A DNA stretch of 64,000 nt from Betaproteobacteria bacterium. GTDB lineage: Bacteria > Pseudomonadota > Gammaproteobacteria > Burkholderiales > CAIKXV01. The DNA is taken from positions 186,001-250,000 of the forward strand of contig CANGYF010000003.1 of assembly GCA_947458265.1 (NCBI GenBank). The letters are read 5' to 3'. Below, piece by piece: positions 8,295-16,504 of the stretch (positions are counted from its first letter, which is position 1; each line of letters starts with the position of its first letter). The notes beneath the pieces are model-generated. The model ran no database searches. It saw nothing but the letters and a program-made list of their open reading frames with translations, and was not told the DNA's origin. Position numbers and translations under genes: made by a program.

Positions 8295-9269
8295 ATGAAG
8301 ATCTTCATCGCCGACGACTACCAGTCCGCCACGCCGAAACTCGCCGCCTGGTCGAAACTGGCCGGCCACGACGTGACCGTGTGCACCGAGACCATCAAGG
8401 ACCCGGCGAAGCTGCCGGCCGGCATCGAGCAGGCCGAAGCCCTGCTGCTGATCCAGCAGCGCGCACCGTTCACCCAGGCCCACCTCGACCGGATGCCGAA
8501 GCTGAAGGTGATCGCGCAGACCGGCAAGAACGTCGCGCATATCGACATGGATGCCTGCACGAAGCGCGGCGTCGCGGTGGTGGCTGCCGGCGTCGGCTCG
8601 CCCTACGCCCCGGCCGAACTTGCCTGGGGCCTGATCTTCGCCTCGCTGCGCAGCATCCCGCAGGAAGTCGCGGCCCTGCGCGCCGGGCAATGGCAGTCGA
8701 CCGTCGGCGTCGGGGTGCATGGCAAGACGCTCGGCATCTACGCCTACGGCAAGATCGGCAGCCTGGTAGCGAAGGCCGGCGCGGCGTTCGGCATGAAGGT
8801 GATCTGCTGGGGCCGCGGTGCCTCGCTGGAAAGGGCGAAGGCCGATGGCTTCGAGGCCGCGGCCTCGCGCGAGGCGCTGTTCTCGCAGTCCGACGTGCTG
8901 TCGATCCACATCCCGCTGAATCCCGAAACGCGCGGCATCGTCACTGCCGCCGACCTGGCGATGATGAAGCCGACCGCGCTGTTCGTGAACACCAGCCGCG
9001 CGCCGCTGGTTGCAGCCGGCGCGCTCGAGGCTGCGCTGACTGCAGGCCGTCCAGGCTTCGCTGCGGTCGACGTGTTCGAGGACGAGCCGGTGTACGGCGC
9101 CGCCCATCCGCTGCTGAAGATGGACAACGTGGTCGCCACGCCGCACCTGGGTTATGTCGAGCAGTCGACCTACGAGATGTACTTCGCGGCCGCGTTCGAC
9201 AACCTCGTGGCGTTCGCGAACGGCAAGCCGCAGCACGTGCTGAATCCGGAGGCGCTGGCGGCGAAGTAG
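8295..9269 (+). CDS. D-isomer-specific 2-hydroxyacid dehydrogenase (paralogue)
   Basis: A 324-residue paralogue of the divergent dehydrogenase. It has a Rossmann motif IYAYGKIGSL, catalytic Arg in NTSRAPLV, Glu in FEDEP and His in TPHLGY. Shared blocks such as HPLLKMDNVV, AAFDN/EAFDN and NPEALA/NPEVLA at the C-terminus show the two arose by duplication. Note the Rossmann loop has A-Y in place of the usual G-x-G start (AYGKIG), so the first glycine is replaced, which is unusual but seen in some members. CAGGAG precedes the ATG at 8295. The substrate is unknown. Confidence 0.9.
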   Translation: MKIFIADDYQSATPKLAAWSKLAGHDVTVCTETIKDPAKLPAGIEQAEALLLIQQRAPFTQAHLDRMPKLKVIAQTGKNVAHIDMDACTKRGVAVVAAGVGSPYAPAELAWGLIFASLRSIPQEVAALRAGQWQSTVGVGVHGKTLGIYAYGKIGSLVAKAGAAFGMKVICWGRGASLERAKADGFEAAASREALFSQSDVLSIHIPLNPETRGIVTAADLAMMKPTALFVNTSRAPLVAAGALEAALTAGRPGFAAVDVFEDEPVYGAAHPLLKMDNVVATPHLGYVEQSTYEMYFAAAFDNLVAFANGKPQHVLNPEALAAK

Positions 9270-9278
9270 CAGGGTCCG

Positions 9279-9298
9279 CGCCCGCCGCTGCGCGGGCG
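9279..9298. terminator. GC-rich hairpin between convergent genes
   Basis: CGCCCGC pairs with GCGGGCG around a 6-base loop, 10 bases after the dehydrogenase stop and just before the end of the convergent coiled-coil gene. There is no T-run, so its role as a terminator is uncertain. Confidence 0.3.
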
Positions 9299-9307
9299 AG
9301 TTCCGTT

Positions 9308-9547
9308 TCAGGCCGGAGCGTCGGACAGTTCCAGGCGCTGTTCGATCCGGTCGAGGCGCCGGTCAATGTGGTCGATGCGTGCGGACATGTGCGCCATGTC
9401 GCCATGGAGCGAGGCGACGTTGTGTTCCAGCGAAGACACGCGCAGCGTGAGCGTGTCGAGTCGCTCGTGCGTCGAACGGATGTCGGTGCGGATCGCCCGC
9501 AGGTGCTCGAGTACGAGGTCTGTCATGGCTGGATTCATTTCAGTCAT
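9308..9547 (-). CDS. Small coiled-coil protein (paralogue 1 of 3)
   Basis: A 79-residue protein beginning MTEMNPAMTDLVLEHLRAIR and continuing as heptad-patterned helix with repeated DIR, RLDTL, RIDHIDRRLDRIEQRLEL. The MTDLVLEHLRAIR opening followed by Arg/Asp/Leu heptads is a recurrent form among small proteobacterial proteins of unknown function. It has no signal peptide or membrane segment. The next two small genes upstream on the same strand share its opening or overall form, which supports all three being real. The role is unknown; oligomerisation or scaffolding is the only thing the sequence suggests. MTD at residue 8 is an alternative start. Confidence 0.6.
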   Translation of the reverse strand: MTEMNPAMTDLVLEHLRAIRTDIRSTHERLDTLTLRVSSLEHNVASLHGDMAHMSARIDHIDRRLDRIEQRLELSDAPA

Positions 9548-9616
9548 CGCAAGGCCTCTGATCGTGCTCGGGAACCAGACAGAAAGCCTGGCCGGAAAAC
9601 CACTGATTCCTACGGG

Positions 9617-9823
9617 TTACTCGACGGTTGTCGAGCGGGGCAGGCCGGACCCCTGCGGGGCGCGGATGCCCATGGCGGCCATGCGGGCCTCCCTGCGGTC
9701 CATGCGCGCTTCCATCCGATCAAACGTGCATGCGATGTCCGCGATGTCGGCCTTCATGCGCGCCATCGTCTCCCGGATGTCGAGGACGATCTCAAGTGCA
9801 GTCTTCCATTCCTGGTCAGTCAT
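9617..9823 (-). CDS. Small coiled-coil protein (paralogue 2 of 3)
   Basis: A 68-residue protein starting MTDQEWKTALEIVLDIRETM, then an amphipathic helix with repeated DIADIA, MEARMDRREARM. The ATG at 9823 is preceded by AAAGGA at good spacing. It resembles its neighbours in size, composition and in the ...VLxIR/HLRAIR motif about 15 residues from the start, but is the most diverged of the three. No known function is recognised. It has a short disordered C-terminal tail rich in Pro, Ser and Thr. Confidence 0.55.
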   Translation of the reverse strand: MTDQEWKTALEIVLDIRETMARMKADIADIACTFDRMEARMDRREARMAAMGIRAPQGSGLPRSTTVE

Positions 9824-9848
9824 GCGGCCCGTCCTTTCGCTCGACGCG

Positions 9849-10067
9849 TCAGTCGTCGGCATCCCGGAGTCCAAGTCGTCGTTCCAGACGATTCAATTGC
9901 CGATCAAATCGATCGTGACGTTCATTCAGATGCGCAACCTCGAGTTCGGTGGTTGCCGTCCGTACGTCATGATTCGAAGCACGAGCCTTGAGGTTCGACA
10001 GGTCAAATGCCATTCTGTCCATCGTTCCACGGAACTCGCGCAGGTACTCCAATATTAGATTATCCAC
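9849..10067 (-). CDS. Small coiled-coil protein (paralogue 3 of 3)
   Basis: A 72-residue protein starting (V)DNLILEYLREFRGTMDRM and ending in heptads RHDRFDRQLNRLERRLGL, closely matching the end of paralogue 1 (RRLDRIEQRLEL). The GTG at 10067 has a very strong upstream GGGAGGA, so it is preferred over an in-frame ATG at 10094. Predicted as a soluble coiled coil; the function is unknown. It heads the three-gene set on the minus strand, with gaps of about 25 and 70 bases between members. Confidence 0.6.
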   Translation of the reverse strand: MDNLILEYLREFRGTMDRMAFDLSNLKARASNHDVRTATTELEVAHLNERHDRFDRQLNRLERRLGLRDADD

Positions 10068-10160
10068 CGATCCTCCCTCGTCGCAAGCGTCCATCCATGC
10101 GACGAATTCTCGCCGCTTGCGACCTACCAGACGCCTCGGGAAAACCGCCTTTCCGCGTAA

Positions 10161-11234
10161 CTACCCGATCACTTTCCAGTCAGCCACCAGCCCCGGCGAC
10201 GGCGTGAACTCCCCACGCTCCACCCGTCCGACCAGCTCGGTCAGCCGCGCATTGACCGGCGCCTGCACGCCGATCTTCGCGCCCTCGGCAGCGATCATCC
10301 CGTTCAGGTAGTCGATCTCGGTGCGCCGGCCCTTGTGCATGTCCTGCGCCATCGACGGACGCTGTCCGTCGCCGCGCCGGCCGGCGAGCTCGATCAGCAC
10401 GTTCTCGATCTCCGCCAGTGCATCGCCGTTGCCTTCGCCGGCCAGCGCCAGCGTCTCCGGCTCCAGCCCCTGCTGCGGGGAGATCGAATAGCCGAGCGCC
10501 TGTCCGACGCGCACCGCCTCCGAGCCCAGCTTGATCGAGATGCGGCGCGTCTGCTGCGCGAGGTCGCGGCCGTTGCCGCCGAGCCCGGTGGCCGCGCACA
10601 GGCCGTTGCGCATCACGTTGATGATCAGCTTCGACCAGCGCTCGCCCCACAGGTTGGTGGTCGCCTTGGCGCTGTCGGCCGCGCGCATCAGTGCGGCGAA
10701 CTGTTCGACCCGCGGCGTGATCCGCCCGTGTACTTCGCCGATCCGGTAGACGGTGTGCTTCTCGCCGCCGAGATGGATGTGCCGCTGCACATGGCCCGGC
10801 CCGTCGAGTTCCGCTGCCAGCAGGCTCACGCAGCAGCCGACCGTCTTCCCCCAGCCGACCACGCCCGCCAGGCGTTCTTCGTTGATCGAATTCTGCATCG
10901 ACACGAAGTAGCCGCCGGGCGCGACATACGGCTTGATCAGGTGCGCTGCCCACTCGGTGTCGTAGGACTTCATCGCGATCACTGCGATGTCGAACGGCTG
11001 CTCCTTCGACAGCTGTGGCACGTCGCAGATGTGCAGCGCACGCACCGGCACGACCACGGACTCTTCCGGCGTCATGCCGTCGATCGCGAAGCCGTCCCGG
11101 CGGATCTTCTCTACATGCTCGGGCCAGCCGTCGACCAGCGTCACGTCATTGCCGGCGCGGGCGAGCAGGGCACCGGCATAGCCGCCGATGGCGCCGGCGC
11201 CGACGAACGCGATGCGGGGGGCGGGACTGGACAT
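10161..11234 (-). CDS. 2-dehydropantoate 2-reductase-family oxidoreductase
   Basis: A 357-residue NADP-dependent reductase of the PanE/ApbA family. The Rossmann motif is VGAGAIGGYAGALLARAG at the N-terminus. The C-terminal helical domain carries WSKLIINVMRN with the catalytic Lys, and SMAQDMHKGRRTEIDYLNG with the Glu and Asn of the substrate site. PanE reduces ketopantoate to pantoate in coenzyme A synthesis. At 357 residues it is longer than enterobacterial PanE (about 300), and betaproteobacteria have several paralogues, some in catabolic clusters, so the pantothenate role is not certain. The ATG at 11234 follows an AGAGGAGG ribosome site. Confidence 0.85.
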   Translation of the reverse strand: MSSPAPRIAFVGAGAIGGYAGALLARAGNDVTLVDGWPEHVEKIRRDGFAIDGMTPEESVVVPVRALHICDVPQLSKEQPFDIAVIAMKSYDTEWAAHLIKPYVAPGGYFVSMQNSINEERLAGVVGWGKTVGCCVSLLAAELDGPGHVQRHIHLGGEKHTVYRIGEVHGRITPRVEQFAALMRAADSAKATTNLWGERWSKLIINVMRNGLCAATGLGGNGRDLAQQTRRISIKLGSEAVRVGQALGYSISPQQGLEPETLALAGEGNGDALAEIENVLIELAGRRGDGQRPSMAQDMHKGRRTEIDYLNGMIAAEGAKIGVQAPVNARLTELVGRVERGEFTPSPGLVADWKVIG

Positions 11235-11322
11235 GTTGTTCCTCCTCTGGGGTGGGCTGTGCGGCGTGGCGCCGTCTCTATTGCATGCAGGAGTATTCAC
11301 TGCAGAGGTTAACATCCGGCCG

Positions 11323-11577
11323 ATGTCGAGTTCCCGACAACCCGAGGCCGATCCGCGCTGGATGATGCAGCTGGGCGAGGCGGCCGCAGCCACTGAGCAG
11401 GCAGGCGACCTGCCGGCGGCGGTCTACCGCGACATGGCGGCCGCGATGCTGCGCGACCCGGCGCTGCTGCAGCGGCTCGGCGTGCCGGTGCTGGCGCTGG
11501 AAGGCGACAGCTACAGGTCGCGCAACGGCATGGGCATCCTGATCAACGCCGGGCTTGACCCGTTGGTCATACGCTGA
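11323..11577 (+). CDS. Hypothetical 84-residue protein
   Basis: Starts MSSSRQPEADPRWMMQLG and is mostly Ala/Leu-rich helix, ending GMGILINAGLDPLVIR. No family is recognised. It lies between divergent panE-type and convergent isocitrate dehydrogenase-type genes, with about 30 bases to the latter's stop. A possible AGAGG lies about 16 bases upstream, so translation is uncertain. The composition is in keeping with surrounding coding DNA, but the open frame also extends upstream across the panE promoter, so a false open frame is possible. Confidence 0.4.
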   Translation: MSSSRQPEADPRWMMQLGEAAAATEQAGDLPAAVYRDMAAAMLRDPALLQRLGVPVLALEGDSYRSRNGMGILINAGLDPLVIR

Positions 11578-11605
11578 CCGGAACGCACCTGCCCCCCCTC
11601 GCCCT

Positions 11606-12670
11606 CTACATCGCCTCGATGATCGCCTGCGTCATCGCCTGGGTGCCGCCGCCGGGCCCGCCGCCGAGGTCGCCGGTCACCCGGTCGCGCCGCTCCAGCA
11701 CCGAGGTCAGCGCCCGCTCGATGCGCGCCGCGGCCTCCAGTTCGCCCACATGCTTCAGCAACATCGTCGCCGACAGGATCATCGCCATCGGGTTGGCCAG
11801 GTCGCGGCCGGCGATGTCCGGTGCGGTGCCGTGCACCGCCTCGAAGATCGCGCACTGCTCGCCGATGTTGGCGCCCGGTGCCATGCCCAGCCCGCCGACC
11901 AGCCCGGCGCCGAGGTCGGACACGATGTCGCCATACAGGTTGGCCAGCAGCAGGCAGTCGTAGCGGTCGGGCGCCAGCACCAGCTCCATGCACAACGCAT
12001 CGATCACCCGGTCGCGCGCCTCGATCTGCGGATACTGCGCTGCGACGTCCATCGCCGCGCGCAGGAAGAGGCCGTCGGTGAGCTTGAGCACGTTCGACTT
12101 GTGCGCCACCGCCAGCTTCTTCCGCCCGAGCCGCACCATCGTCTCGCAGGCGAACTTCGCCGCCCGTGTGGTGGCGCCGCGGGTGATGGTCTTGATCGCC
12201 TCGGCGGTGTCGTCGTCGACCATCCGCTCGCGGCCGAGATACAGGTCTTCGCTGTTCTCGCGGAAGATCAGCAGGTCGACGTCCTGGTAGCGCGACGGCA
12301 CGGCCGGAAAGCTGCGGATCGGGCGCAGGTTCATGTACAGGTCGAACTCCTTGCGCAGCGCGATCGCGACGCTCGGGTACACCCGCGGTTCCGGCTTCGG
12401 GTTCATCCGGTGCGCGCCGACCTCGATCCGGTATGGCGTGCCGAACGGCGTTCCTGTCGGCCCCTTCAGGGCCAGCCCGGTGCGGCCGATCGATTCGAAC
12501 ACCGCCGGGCCGAGCGCCGGCAGGCCAGATGCCTGCGCCGCCAGCCCGGCCGGCTGGACGTCCCAGTCGAAGGCGGCGCCGCTGGCGTCGACGATGGCCC
12601 GCGCGGCGGCGGTGACTTCCGGGCCGATGCCGTCGCCCGGGATCAGTGTGATTTCGCGCCTGCTGGCCAT
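11606..12670 (-). CDS. Isocitrate/isopropylmalate dehydrogenase-family enzyme
   Basis: A 354-residue NAD(P)-dependent beta-decarboxylating dehydrogenase. It begins EITLIPGDGIGPEVT, has FRENSEDLYLGRE (substrate-binding Ser and neighbours), KLTDGLFL, and ANLYGDIVSDLGAGLVGGLG with the metal-binding Asp residues, then EAVHGTAPDIAG. The family oxidises isocitrate, 3-isopropylmalate, tartrate or homoisocitrate. The NSEDLY motif favours a short NAD-type isocitrate dehydrogenase or homoisocitrate-type activity over LeuB, and no leu genes are adjacent. Its unusual C-terminus is Gly-rich (GDLGGGPGGGTQ). GGAGGA precedes the ATG at 12670. Confidence 0.85.
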   Translation of the reverse strand: MASRREITLIPGDGIGPEVTAAARAIVDASGAAFDWDVQPAGLAAQASGLPALGPAVFESIGRTGLALKGPTGTPFGTPYRIEVGAHRMNPKPEPRVYPSVAIALRKEFDLYMNLRPIRSFPAVPSRYQDVDLLIFRENSEDLYLGRERMVDDDTAEAIKTITRGATTRAAKFACETMVRLGRKKLAVAHKSNVLKLTDGLFLRAAMDVAAQYPQIEARDRVIDALCMELVLAPDRYDCLLLANLYGDIVSDLGAGLVGGLGMAPGANIGEQCAIFEAVHGTAPDIAGRDLANPMAMILSATMLLKHVGELEAAARIERALTSVLERRDRVTGDLGGGPGGGTQAMTQAIIEAM

Positions 12671-12749
12671 GTCCGTCCTCCATCGGTAATCGTGTCGCCG
12701 GATGATACCGAACGGGAGCTGGCATCCAGCCCGACTTGTCAGTGCCGCT

Positions 12750-12767
12750 TGTTGCATTTAAGCAACA
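12750..12767. promoter_or_regulatory. Short inverted repeat upstream of the porin gene
   Basis: TGTTGC and GCAACA flank the six bases ATTTAA in the 257-base gap between the divergent dehydrogenase and porin genes. Its position, about 160 bases ahead of the porin start, fits an operator, but no regulator can be named. Confidence 0.25.
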
Positions 12768-12927
12768 GGCGGGTGGGGTAACAGCCCCGGAATGCACACC
12801 GACGTTGTGAACCTCGCGACTCTGTCGGCAGAATGGCGACACTTCTCAGCTCTGGGAAGACTGGGTGGCGGCGAACCTTAAGGCGTCGGCATCCACCACT
12901 TCGAAGCTTTTTCAGGAGACTCTTACT

Positions 12928-14121
12928 GTGAAAAAGAAACTTCTTGCAGCGGCGGTCGTCTCGGCCTTCGCAGCTCCGGTCGCGTTCGCGCAGACCGCCC
13001 CGGCCAACGTCACCGTTTACGGCAGCCTGCAGACGGAATTGTTCACGATGACGGCTGACGGTGCCAATGGCAACCCGGACCGTGCCCGTACGAACAACAT
13101 CAGCAGCCCGGGCGTGTTCTTCATCGGCTTCCGCGGCAGCGAGTCGCTTGGTGGCGGCCTGTCGACCATCTGGCAGATCGAGCAGGGCGCCGCCGCCGAC
13201 GGCACCGGCACCACGAGCACCTGGGGTAGCCGCAACACGTTCCTCGGCCTGGCCGGCGGCTTCGGTCGCGTGTACCTGGGTCTCATGGACAGCCCGTACA
13301 AGCGCGTGATGGGTATCAACAACACCCCGATGATGCGCAACGGCCTGACCGGTCCGCAGGGCATGAACGCGATCATGAACAACGGCGACACCTCTGGCGC
13401 CATCGAGCAGGCGACGTTCAGCGGCACCCAAGCAAACACCACGGCATTCAGCCGCCGTACCGCCAACTCGCTGAACTATGATTCGCCGTCGTTCGGCGGA
13501 TTCACCGTGTCGGCCCAGTACGGCGCCAACGAAGGCCGTGCGCTGACGGTTCCGGGTGGTGCTGACCCGTCGCTGTACAGCCTGAGCGGCATCTATCGCG
13601 GTGGTCCGTTCGCCGTCGGCCTCGGCTGGCAGCAGCACAACGACTTCCGCGGCGCGGGTCTGACCGACTCGTCGTACGTGCTGTCGGGCAGCTGGACCAG
13701 CGGCCCGTTCCTGATCCAGGGCTCGTACAGCAAGTTCATGTACGACACGGCTGCTGGCGACGTGAAGCGTGACAACTTCCTGATCGGCGGCGCGTACGCG
13801 ATGGGCAACCACCGCTTCCGTCTGCAGTACCAGCAAGCCAACGACACCAAAGGCGCGAGCATCGGCGCCGGTTCGACCGCCATCGGCAACGTAGCTACGT
13901 TCAACGGTTCGGGTGCCGACACCGGCGCCAAGATCTGGAGCCTGAACTACGGCTACCTGCTGTCGAAGCGTACCGAAGTGTATGGCTACTACGTCAAGCT
14001 GGACAACGACAACAACGGCCGTACCAACTTCGCCGGTTCCGCCGCTCTCGGCATCAGCGGTGGCTCGCTGCGCGGCATGGACGCAGACATCTTCGGCGTC
14101 GGTATCGCCCACTCGTTCTGA
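12928..14121 (+). CDS. General (Gram-negative) porin
   Basis: A 397-residue outer-membrane beta-barrel porin. The N-terminus KKKLLAAAVVSAFAAPVAFA is a signal peptide, followed by VTVYGSLQTELF, the classic start of Burkholderiales trimeric porins. Typical blocks are FRGSESLGGGLSTIWQIEQG, WGSRNTFLGLAGGFGRVYLG and a C-terminal FGVGIAHSF ending in the Phe needed for BAM assembly. The GTG at 12928 follows TTCAGGAG and gives an immediate signal peptide; the frame upstream of it is out of character. Codons are richer in common choices than in neighbours, as expected for an abundant protein. A strong terminator follows. Confidence 0.95.
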   Translation: MKKKLLAAAVVSAFAAPVAFAQTAPANVTVYGSLQTELFTMTADGANGNPDRARTNNISSPGVFFIGFRGSESLGGGLSTIWQIEQGAAADGTGTTSTWGSRNTFLGLAGGFGRVYLGLMDSPYKRVMGINNTPMMRNGLTGPQGMNAIMNNGDTSGAIEQATFSGTQANTTAFSRRTANSLNYDSPSFGGFTVSAQYGANEGRALTVPGGADPSLYSLSGIYRGGPFAVGLGWQQHNDFRGAGLTDSSYVLSGSWTSGPFLIQGSYSKFMYDTAAGDVKRDNFLIGGAYAMGNHRFRLQYQQANDTKGASIGAGSTAIGNVATFNGSGADTGAKIWSLNYGYLLSKRTEVYGYYVKLDNDNNGRTNFAGSAALGISGGSLRGMDADIFGVGIAHSF

Positions 14122-14150
14122 TCGCCACAAGCGAACAGCGACGTTTGAAG

Positions 14151-14177
14151 ACGGGCACCTTCGGGTGCCCGTTTTTT
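14151..14177 (+). terminator. Rho-independent terminator of the porin gene
   Basis: ACGGGCACC pairs with GGTGCCCGT around a TTCG tetraloop and is followed directly by six T residues, 30 bases after the porin stop. A textbook intrinsic terminator. Confidence 0.92.
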
Positions 14178-14187
14178 GTTTGCATGC

Positions 14188-16314
14188 ATGGAAATGAATC
14201 CGGATCCGGTTACTGAACTGCTCGCGCAGGGGTTGCGCGCGATCCAGGCGGGCTGGTGGTCGGATGCAAGGACACTGCTCGAGCAGGCTCAGCAGATCGA
14301 TGGCCGACGGCCCGATGTGCTGATCAATCTCGGCCTCGCCTGCCTCAACGGTGGGCAACCGCGCGATGCATTGGCGCCGTTGAAGAAGGCGGTCGCGCTC
14401 AGGCCCGACATCCCTGATGCCCATTCGAACCTCGGGCTTGCGCTGTCGGCCACCGGCCGGCACAAGGACGCCGTCGCCAGCCTGGCGCGCGCCGTCCGGT
14501 TGGCACCCGACGATGCCCACCTGCGCCATGACCTGGGCGTGGTCTGCCATGCGGCCGGTGATACGGCCGCCGCGATCGCGGCGTTCCGCGCAGCCCTCGA
14601 ACGCGAGCCCGGGCTGGTCGACGCGCGCTTCAACCTCGGCAACCTGCTGCGGCTGGCCGGCGAACCCGCGGCGGCGGAGGCCGCGTGGCGCGAGGTGCTC
14701 GCGGCTGCGCCGGGCCACCTGCCGTCGGCGCTGAACCTCGGCAGCCTGCTGGTCACGCTGGGCCGCGCGGCAGACGCGCTCGCCTGTTTTCAAAGCGTGC
14801 TGCCGGCGAACGATGATGTCGCCGCGCTGCATAACGGTCGGGGTAACGCACTGCACGACCTGGGCCGCCTGGACGAGGCGCTGGACGCCTTCGCGCGGGC
14901 CGCCGTACTCGACCCCGACAGCGCCGAGATCCGCTACAACCTCGCGAACCAGCAGTTGCAGCTCGGGCTGGTGGCCGCGGCGATCGATACCTTCCGGCAG
15001 GTGCTGCGGCTCGACCCGGCGCATACCCAGGCTGCGCAGAACCTGTTGTATACGCTGAACTATTCCGATTCTGTCGGTGCCGCGGAGGTCGCGCGAACGC
15101 ACCTCGAATGGGCGGCGGTCGCGGCAGGCGCGCAGGCCCACCAGCCCGCATCACCACCACGCAAGCGTGGCGCCGTGGCGCGATCGCCCGTCCAGCCGGC
15201 AACCGTGCTGCCAGCAGCCAGTTCTCCGCTGCGTATCGGCTTCGTGTCGGCCGACCTTCGCACCCATTCGGTTGCCTGGTTCCTGCTGCCGCTGCTCGAA
15301 GCGATCGACCGTACGCGTTTCGAAGTTCATTGCTATCCGAACAGCGACCGTGTGGATGCGACGACCGAGCGGCTGCGCGCGGCCAGTGTCGGGTGGCATC
15401 CGATCCACGCGCTCGACGACGCCGCGGCGGCGCGGCAGGTGCGCGACGATCGCATCGACCTGCTGGTCGACCTGTCCGGCCACAGCGCGGGGCAGCGGCT
15501 CGGACTGTTCGCCCGCCGGCCAGCGCCCAGGCAGGCGACCTGGCTCGGTTATCCGAACACCACCGGGCTGCCGGCGATCGACTTCCGGCTGGTCGATGCC
15601 CTCACCGACCCGGACGAGGACGCGGTGCAGGCGCTGGCTAGCGAGCGGCTGCTGCGCATCCCGGGCTGCTTCGTCTGCTACGGACCGCCGCCCGATGCGC
15701 CCCCGGTCGAGTCGAGGCGGGCGGCCGGCGAAGGCGGGCCGATCGTGTTCGGATCGTTCAACAACCTGCAGAAGGTGTCTGCTGCCACGCTGGACCTGTG
15801 GGCGGCAGTGCTCGCCGCCGAGCCGGAGGCGCTGCTGGCGCTGAAGACCGGCAGCCTCGAGCAGCCCGGCGTGCAGGCCCGGCTGCAGCAGGGTTTCGCC
15901 GCGCGCGGCATCGATCCCGCCCGGCTGCGTTTCCTGCCGCGCGACCCGGATGTGCCCGGGCACCTCGCGCGCTATGCCGGCATCGATGTGGCACTCGACA
16001 CCTTCCCGTACCACGGCACCACCACCACCTGCGAGGCGCTGTGGATGGGCGTGCCGGTGGTGACGCTGGCCGGCGACCGTCATGCCAGCCGGGTCGGTGC
16101 GAGCCTGCTGTCGGCGGCAGGGTACCCCGAGTCCTGCGCCACCGACCCTGCCGGCTATGTCGCCGCAGCGCGCGCGGCTGCCCATGCCGCGCTTGCCGAT
16201 CCGGCTGGCCGCGCCCGACGTCGCGACCAGCTCATGACCAGCCTGCTGCTCGACCGCACCCGCTTTGCCGCCCATTTCGCAGACGTCGTCGAGCAAGCGC
16301 TCGCGCCGCGCTGA
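14188..16314 (+). CDS. TPR protein with SPINDLY/O-GlcNAc transferase-like C-terminal domain
   Basis: A 708-residue protein. Residues about 5-300 are tandem TPR repeats (for example PDIPDAHSNLGLALSATGRH, DVLINLGLACLNGG). From about residue 346 a GT41-type domain begins PLRIGFVSADLRTHSVAWFL and contains LVDLSGHSAGQRLGLFARRP, QATWLGYPNTTGLPAIDFR, VFGSFNNLQKV and DTFPYHGTTTTCEALWMGVP. That order matches bacterial SPINDLY/OGT homologues, which transfer a sugar from a UDP- or GDP-sugar to protein. The acceptor is unknown. It begins 11 bases after the porin terminator T-run and has no clear ribosome site; ATG at 14194 is an alternative start. The nearby porin is not evidence of a shared function. 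Confidence 0.88.
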   Translation: MEMNPDPVTELLAQGLRAIQAGWWSDARTLLEQAQQIDGRRPDVLINLGLACLNGGQPRDALAPLKKAVALRPDIPDAHSNLGLALSATGRHKDAVASLARAVRLAPDDAHLRHDLGVVCHAAGDTAAAIAAFRAALEREPGLVDARFNLGNLLRLAGEPAAAEAAWREVLAAAPGHLPSALNLGSLLVTLGRAADALACFQSVLPANDDVAALHNGRGNALHDLGRLDEALDAFARAAVLDPDSAEIRYNLANQQLQLGLVAAAIDTFRQVLRLDPAHTQAAQNLLYTLNYSDSVGAAEVARTHLEWAAVAAGAQAHQPASPPRKRGAVARSPVQPATVLPAASSPLRIGFVSADLRTHSVAWFLLPLLEAIDRTRFEVHCYPNSDRVDATTERLRAASVGWHPIHALDDAAAARQVRDDRIDLLVDLSGHSAGQRLGLFARRPAPRQATWLGYPNTTGLPAIDFRLVDALTDPDEDAVQALASERLLRIPGCFVCYGPPPDAPPVESRRAAGEGGPIVFGSFNNLQKVSAATLDLWAAVLAAEPEALLALKTGSLEQPGVQARLQQGFAARGIDPARLRFLPRDPDVPGHLARYAGIDVALDTFPYHGTTTTCEALWMGVPVVTLAGDRHASRVGASLLSAAGYPESCATDPAGYVAAARAAAHAALADPAGRARRRDQLMTSLLLDRTRFAAHFADVVEQALAPR

Positions 16315-16337
16315 CCCCGAGCACCCCGACCCACCAC

Positions 16338-16443
16338 AAACCCGGGTCAGACACGCATTTCCATCCGGAAATCCGGGTCAGAGACGCATTTCCCGGGCTG
16401 CGGCACGGCGGGGAGGAAATGCGTCTCTGACCCGGATTTCCGG
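16338..16443. repeat. REPIN-like element, second copy
   Basis: A degenerate direct copy (16338-16362) precedes two units (16365-16393 and 16415-16443) that are exact reverse complements over 29 bases around a 21-base loop. The core ATCCGGGTCAGAGACG is shared with the element at 4565-4698. Flanking bases differ between the two elements, yet in each they change together on both arms, which argues that pairing is maintained. It separates the SPINDLY-type gene from the CoA-transferase gene. Confidence 0.8.
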
Positions 16444-16504
16444 CGGTGCTACCATCCGGCCGGGTCGAACCTGTTCGATCCTGAATCCCTGTTCGGAGGC
16501 TCCC

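Noticed and set aside
12739-15141. An 800-codon minus-strand open frame opposite the porin and SPINDLY-type genes
   Set aside because: Composition is Arg/Gly/Val-rich and lacks any domain; it mirrors codon bias of the real genes on the other strand.
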